In this document: piece after piece, positions 21,557 to 23,941 of the stretch
Position numbering within the stretch: position 1 is the first letter of the stretch
Layout of the letters: each line of letters opens with the position of its first letter
Source of the DNA: a virus
Direction: 5' to 3' (one strand)
IMG/VR virus record: IMGVR_UViG_3300031587_000009
Coordinates: 1 to 23,941 of that record
DNA length: 23,941 bases
Made by a program: the position numbers and the translations under genes
The notes under the pieces: generated by a model
The model's input: only the letters and a program-made list of their open reading frames with translations
Told to the model about the DNA's origin: nothing
Database searches by the model: none

Positions 21557-21931
21557 TTAGCCGACCAGTATGTAAAAGCGGCCCTTTTTAGTGTCCCCGC
21601 CGCTGGCGATTACTATCTTGACCCGCTCCTCGGCAAATCCAACAGGCTCGCATACTGCCCGCGTACCATCATAGGTAAGGCCGACCCCTGCCGTGCTATG
21701 GACTTGCTCTCTAGGTGCGACGGCCTTGGAGGCGTTTACATTCAGCTCGCTCCACAAGGTTGTGCCCGTTATCTCGCCGGTGACGGTAAAATCAACGCCA
21801 TCGGAAAAGGGCGTGGTGGCATCCTTGACGTACTGAATGCTAAGGACCCTGCCATTGACTACGGCGCTGTATGCGGTCGCCGAACCGTCGGCGGCAGTGA
21901 CAACATCAACTGTCTGCCGATTAAGGTACAT
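21557..21931 (-). CDS. Phage head-associated protein, unknown function
   Basis: The 124-residue protein is beta-rich throughout. Segments LWSELNVNASKAVAPREQVHSTAG and ERVKIVIASGGDTKKGRFYILVG recall a family often found near capsid genes. A strong site GGAAAGGAGCAAGCA precedes the ATG. A virion head or decoration role is likely from position. The name is not certain. Confidence 0.6.
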   Translation of the reverse strand: MYLNRQTVDVVTAADGSATAYSAVVNGRVLSIQYVKDATTPFSDGVDFTVTGEITGTTLWSELNVNASKAVAPREQVHSTAGVGLTYDGTRAVCEPVGFAEERVKIVIASGGDTKKGRFYILVG

Positions 21932-21952
21932 TGCTTGCTCCTTTCCGCCTGG

Positions 21953-22225
21953 TTAGCTGGCTATGATGCCGGCGTTGCGAAGCGCGGTCAGTATGGCGTT
22001 GACTTTGGCTGCCAGCGACGCAATGTCGTCCTTGACGCTTGTTGTCGTATCATCGACCGTATTGCCTGCCGTTCCGCCGGTACTATCGGTCAGGCTGGTG
22101 ATGGCTGCCGTCTGGGCCGGAGTCCCGCCAGCCGCTGATTGGCCTTTGACGACTCCACCGTCACCGGCTCGGATGACCAGTACGTCTCCGCCCTGTTCGC
22201 GGTAAACTTTCGGTTCGTAGCTCAT
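21953..22225 (-). CDS. Head-fibre-like protein
   Basis: The 90-residue protein has an N-terminal region (YREQGGDVLVIRAGDGG) of head-fibre type. A Thr/Asp-rich linker (LTDSTGGTAGNTVDDTTTSVKDDI) follows, with a C-terminal helical bundle segment (IASLAAKVNAILTALRNAGI) that looks like a trimerising coiled coil. It resembles short head fibres that project from capsids. A 11-bp hairpin lies 22 bases upstream of its ATG. Confidence 0.6.
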   Translation of the reverse strand: MSYEPKVYREQGGDVLVIRAGDGGVVKGQSAAGGTPAQTAAITSLTDSTGGTAGNTVDDTTTSVKDDIASLAAKVNAILTALRNAGIIAS

Positions 22226-22247
22226 AGTTTTCTCCTATTGGTTGCCC

Positions 22248-22273
22248 CGCGAGGGCGGCAATCCGCCCTCGCG
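22248..22273 (-). other. Perfect 11-bp intergenic hairpin
   Basis: CGCGAGGGCGG and CCGCCCTCGCG pair without mismatch around the 4-base loop CAAT (22259-22262, plus strand). No T run follows on either strand, so it is not a standard terminator. It lies between the 22302-22742 gene and the head-fibre-like gene. It may be an RNA processing, stability or partial-pausing element. Confidence 0.6.
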
Positions 22274-22301
22274 AGTAGTCAGTTAAGACTTAGGGTTAGC
22301 T

Positions 22302-22742
22302 TTATGCTGTGCCTTCAGCCGGGCTGACATGGGTTTCGCCGCTTACGTTGCTGCCATGTGTCGGCGGCTTCTTGCGCCCGCGATATTGGGCATAAAGCGC
22401 CTCAGCTACAACTGCGTTTTGCGTGCCTCGGTCAATGACCAAGCGGACATAGCGCTCCTGCGGTCGGTACAGGTCTATGTAAAATGTTTTTTCATCATCC
22501 GTATCCGCTATCGTTTGGCCCGTTCCGGCAAGGTCGGCAGCGTCGCTAAGATTTGACGCGGCGCCCTGCTGGGCCTTGATGGACGTTACGGCGCCCGAGG
22601 TTATCGTCCCGAACGTCACAAGTATCAGCACGCCGTCATAGCCTGCCATGTCCAGGGTGGCGCCGTTGATGTCGCTCGTTCCAGCCGCGCCGCTTGCAGG
22701 CGGGATGGCCTGCGAAATCTTAATGTGTTTTCCGAGATTCAT
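22302..22742 (-). CDS. Head decoration-like protein
   Basis: The 146-residue soluble protein is beta-rich. ISQAIPPASGAAGTSDINGATLDMAGYDGVLILVTFG and FYIDLYRPQERYVRLVID resemble a family that commonly follows major capsid genes. The C-terminus is polar and disordered (RKKPPTHGSNVSGETHVSPAE). A capsid-decorating or assembly role is inferred from position. Nothing shows a catalytic function. Confidence 0.6.
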   Translation of the reverse strand: MNLGKHIKISQAIPPASGAAGTSDINGATLDMAGYDGVLILVTFGTITSGAVTSIKAQQGAASNLSDAADLAGTGQTIADTDDEKTFYIDLYRPQERYVRLVIDRGTQNAVVAEALYAQYRGRKKPPTHGSNVSGETHVSPAEGTA

Positions 22743-22800
22743 TTGCTTTCTCCTTAACTAAGCGATTTATGTTTTAGTTCTCTCGCCAAACCGCTAACTT

Positions 22801-23941
22801 TTAGGCGAGCTTTACTCTTGCGAAGGCATTGGCATCTATCGGGGCGCCGTCGGTCTCCTTTCGACCTATGTATCCGATCTGATTGGTAAGCGCATATAGT
22901 TCGCCGAGGACTTTAATAGTCATCTGCAAAGAATCGGCAATCCAGTAATTGTTGAAATCGCCGACTATCCCCACGTACTTGCCGGTGGTGAATGTATTGG
23001 GGGCATATTCGGACTCGCGAACAGGGACATTCAGGATCGTATCAGGTTGGCCGTTGATAACCGAAGCCTGCCAGATATACCGGCCCTCGCCGTCTTTCAG
23101 CTTGCGGATCATCTTTACGGCGTCGCGGTGGAATATCCAATTGAGGCTCCGGCGGTACTGAGCCTTCAGGCTGTAAAGCGCCTCAATAAGACCGTCGAAC
23201 CTGATCTCGGTCGTAGTGTTACCGGTCGAGACATCCCTAGCGGTTCCGATGCCGTCATCGCTGGCAGTGAAGACGCCGAGCGGGCAATTGTGGCCGCTGC
23301 CGTTGAGGAAGTTATTCTCCTCGACGACCCCGAACTTGTAAGCCAATCTTTCGCGTACCAGAGAATCAATTGATATTGCACTGTTGCGGATAAGCGTCTC
23401 ACTTACCTTCATGCGCTTTGCCAAGGGCTGCGGCTTAAATTCGCGCTTACCCAAACTCGTTGACGTATCCTCATCGCCCGTCCCAATTTCCGGGGTCCAA
23501 ATGGGGTCGGAAATATCGGTTTCTAACGTGGGAATACCCAAACTGTCACTTCGCACCAATGGCGGCAATATGTTGCAGATTTGCCGCATAAAAAGCAGGT
23601 TATCAAGCGATTTGATCAATTCTGCGATGAAGATTTGCGGCACGAGAAATCCGCCGGCAACGTCGCTATCCTGCTGCAGGTCGCGTTTCTCGCCAGTTAG
23701 AAGGAACCGGTTGAATGCTTGTTCATAACGTTCCGTGCCGCGCTCGCCTTCAAGCCTGACCAATCGTTTCTGGCCGCAGATGCTGGCGCGAAGTTCGATG
23801 ACCCGCGGTTGGCCGGTTTTTGTATCCTTCATCTGCAGGTCGGCCTGCCTACCCTGAGATACGGCAAGCTCAAGCTCAAGCCGCTGCTGAGTTTCCCTTC
23901 GCTCGATGTCCTTGTTGAGTTGGTCAATCTCGGCGTTGAGC
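22801..23941 (-). CDS. HK97-fold major capsid protein, 5' end cut by window
   Basis: The frame is open to the window edge, and residues before the internal ATG at 23832 are coding. A coiled-coil segment (LNAEIDQLNKDIERRETQQR) fits the scaffold-like delta domain. It is followed by DVAGGFLVPQIF, the entry motif of HK97-fold capsids. DPIWTPEIGTGDE, FKPQPLAKRMKVSETLIRNS (spine-helix region), LVRERLAYKFGVVEENNFLNGSGHN and RDAVKMIRKLKDGEGRYIW follow. The delta domain would normally be removed by the head protease, probably near residues preceding the AGG segment. At least 380 residues are in view. The protease and portal genes are presumably to the right. Confidence 0.9.
   Translation of the reverse strand, partial: LNAEIDQLNKDIERRETQQRLELELAVSQGRQADLQMKDTKTGQPRVIELRASICGQKRLVRLEGERGTERYEQAFNRFLLTGEKRDLQQDSDVAGGFLVPQIFIAELIKSLDNLLFMRQICNILPPLVRSDSLGIPTLETDISDPIWTPEIGTGDEDTSTSLGKREFKPQPLAKRMKVSETLIRNSAISIDSLVRERLAYKFGVVEENNFLNGSGHNCPLGVFTASDDGIGTARDVSTGNTTTEIRFDGLIEALYSLKAQYRRSLNWIFHRDAVKMIRKLKDGEGRYIWQASVINGQPDTILNVPVRESEYAPNTFTTGKYVGIVGDFNNYWIADSLQMTIKVLGELYALTNQIGYIGRKETDGAPIDANAFARVKLA

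Noticed and set aside
20365-22138. + strand frames opposite the connector and head genes
   Set aside because: They lie antisense to well-recognised head proteins, and no family motif was seen in them.

Overview
The window is part of a tailed-phage (siphovirus-type) genome or prophage. Its structural genes follow the phage lambda / HK97 order. The likely host is Gram-negative, because two overlapping small genes near 4.6-5.0 kb look like an inner-membrane and outer-membrane spanin pair. LamG-type lectin modules and secreted-looking fibre genes would suit an environmental host, possibly a planctomycete, but that is only an impression. No integrase, attachment site, tRNA, CRISPR array or insertion sequence is visible, so lysogeny cannot be decided. 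No stretch over 300 bases lacks a gene. The longest gap is about 180 bases at 16357-16539 and holds a terminator hairpin.

Left region, + strand (1-4596): a tightly packed run of small accessory genes. At least five encode very short Cys-rich, probably zinc-binding proteins (1-189, 566-859, 1152-1310, 1927-2250, 2284-2466). Between and after them lie a cytosine-C5-methyltransferase-like protein (1360-1914), a 50-residue ribbon-helix-helix-like protein (2493-2645), a radical SAM enzyme of the spore-photoproduct-lyase-like phage type (2642-3409) and a PAPS-reductase/PP-loop enzyme (3406-4170). The last three overlap by ATGA-type junctions and look translationally coupled. They are the best candidate for an undescribed chemistry module. 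Three tiny genes (51, 20 and 52 codons) close this operon.

Right region, - strand (4620-23941): the late operon, read right to left. It starts with an HK97-fold major capsid protein (cut by the right edge) and head-decoration or head-fibre-like proteins (22302-22742, 21953-22225, 21557-21931, 21328-21543). Next come the head-tail connector with an extra N-terminal domain (20452-21315), head closure (20153-20470), an HK97 gp10-like neck protein (19695-20153), the tail terminator (19297-19695) and the tail tube (18825-19226). The G and GT tail chaperones follow, with a canonical A AAA AAC -1 frameshift site, then a short tape measure (16540-18153). The tail tip contains an unknown virion protein, an M-like protein, a gpL-like protein carrying an inserted LamG domain, an NlpC/P60 peptidase (K-like) and a 1235-residue TipJ protein. 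TipJ has an I-like N-terminus, and its stalk is an exact 20 x 30-base repeat array.

Beyond TipJ is a fibre-like gene with an apparent Sec signal peptide. Two further genes with N-terminal signal or anchor segments follow, and then a lysis-type cassette (two coiled-coil genes, holin-like protein, spanins). No endolysin is recognisable. Two near-identical intrinsic terminator hairpins and one perfect 11-bp hairpin lie between structural genes and may set the stoichiometry of head and tail proteins.

The + and - operons converge at about 4600. Assignments rest on reading motifs and gene order by eye; no database search was run.
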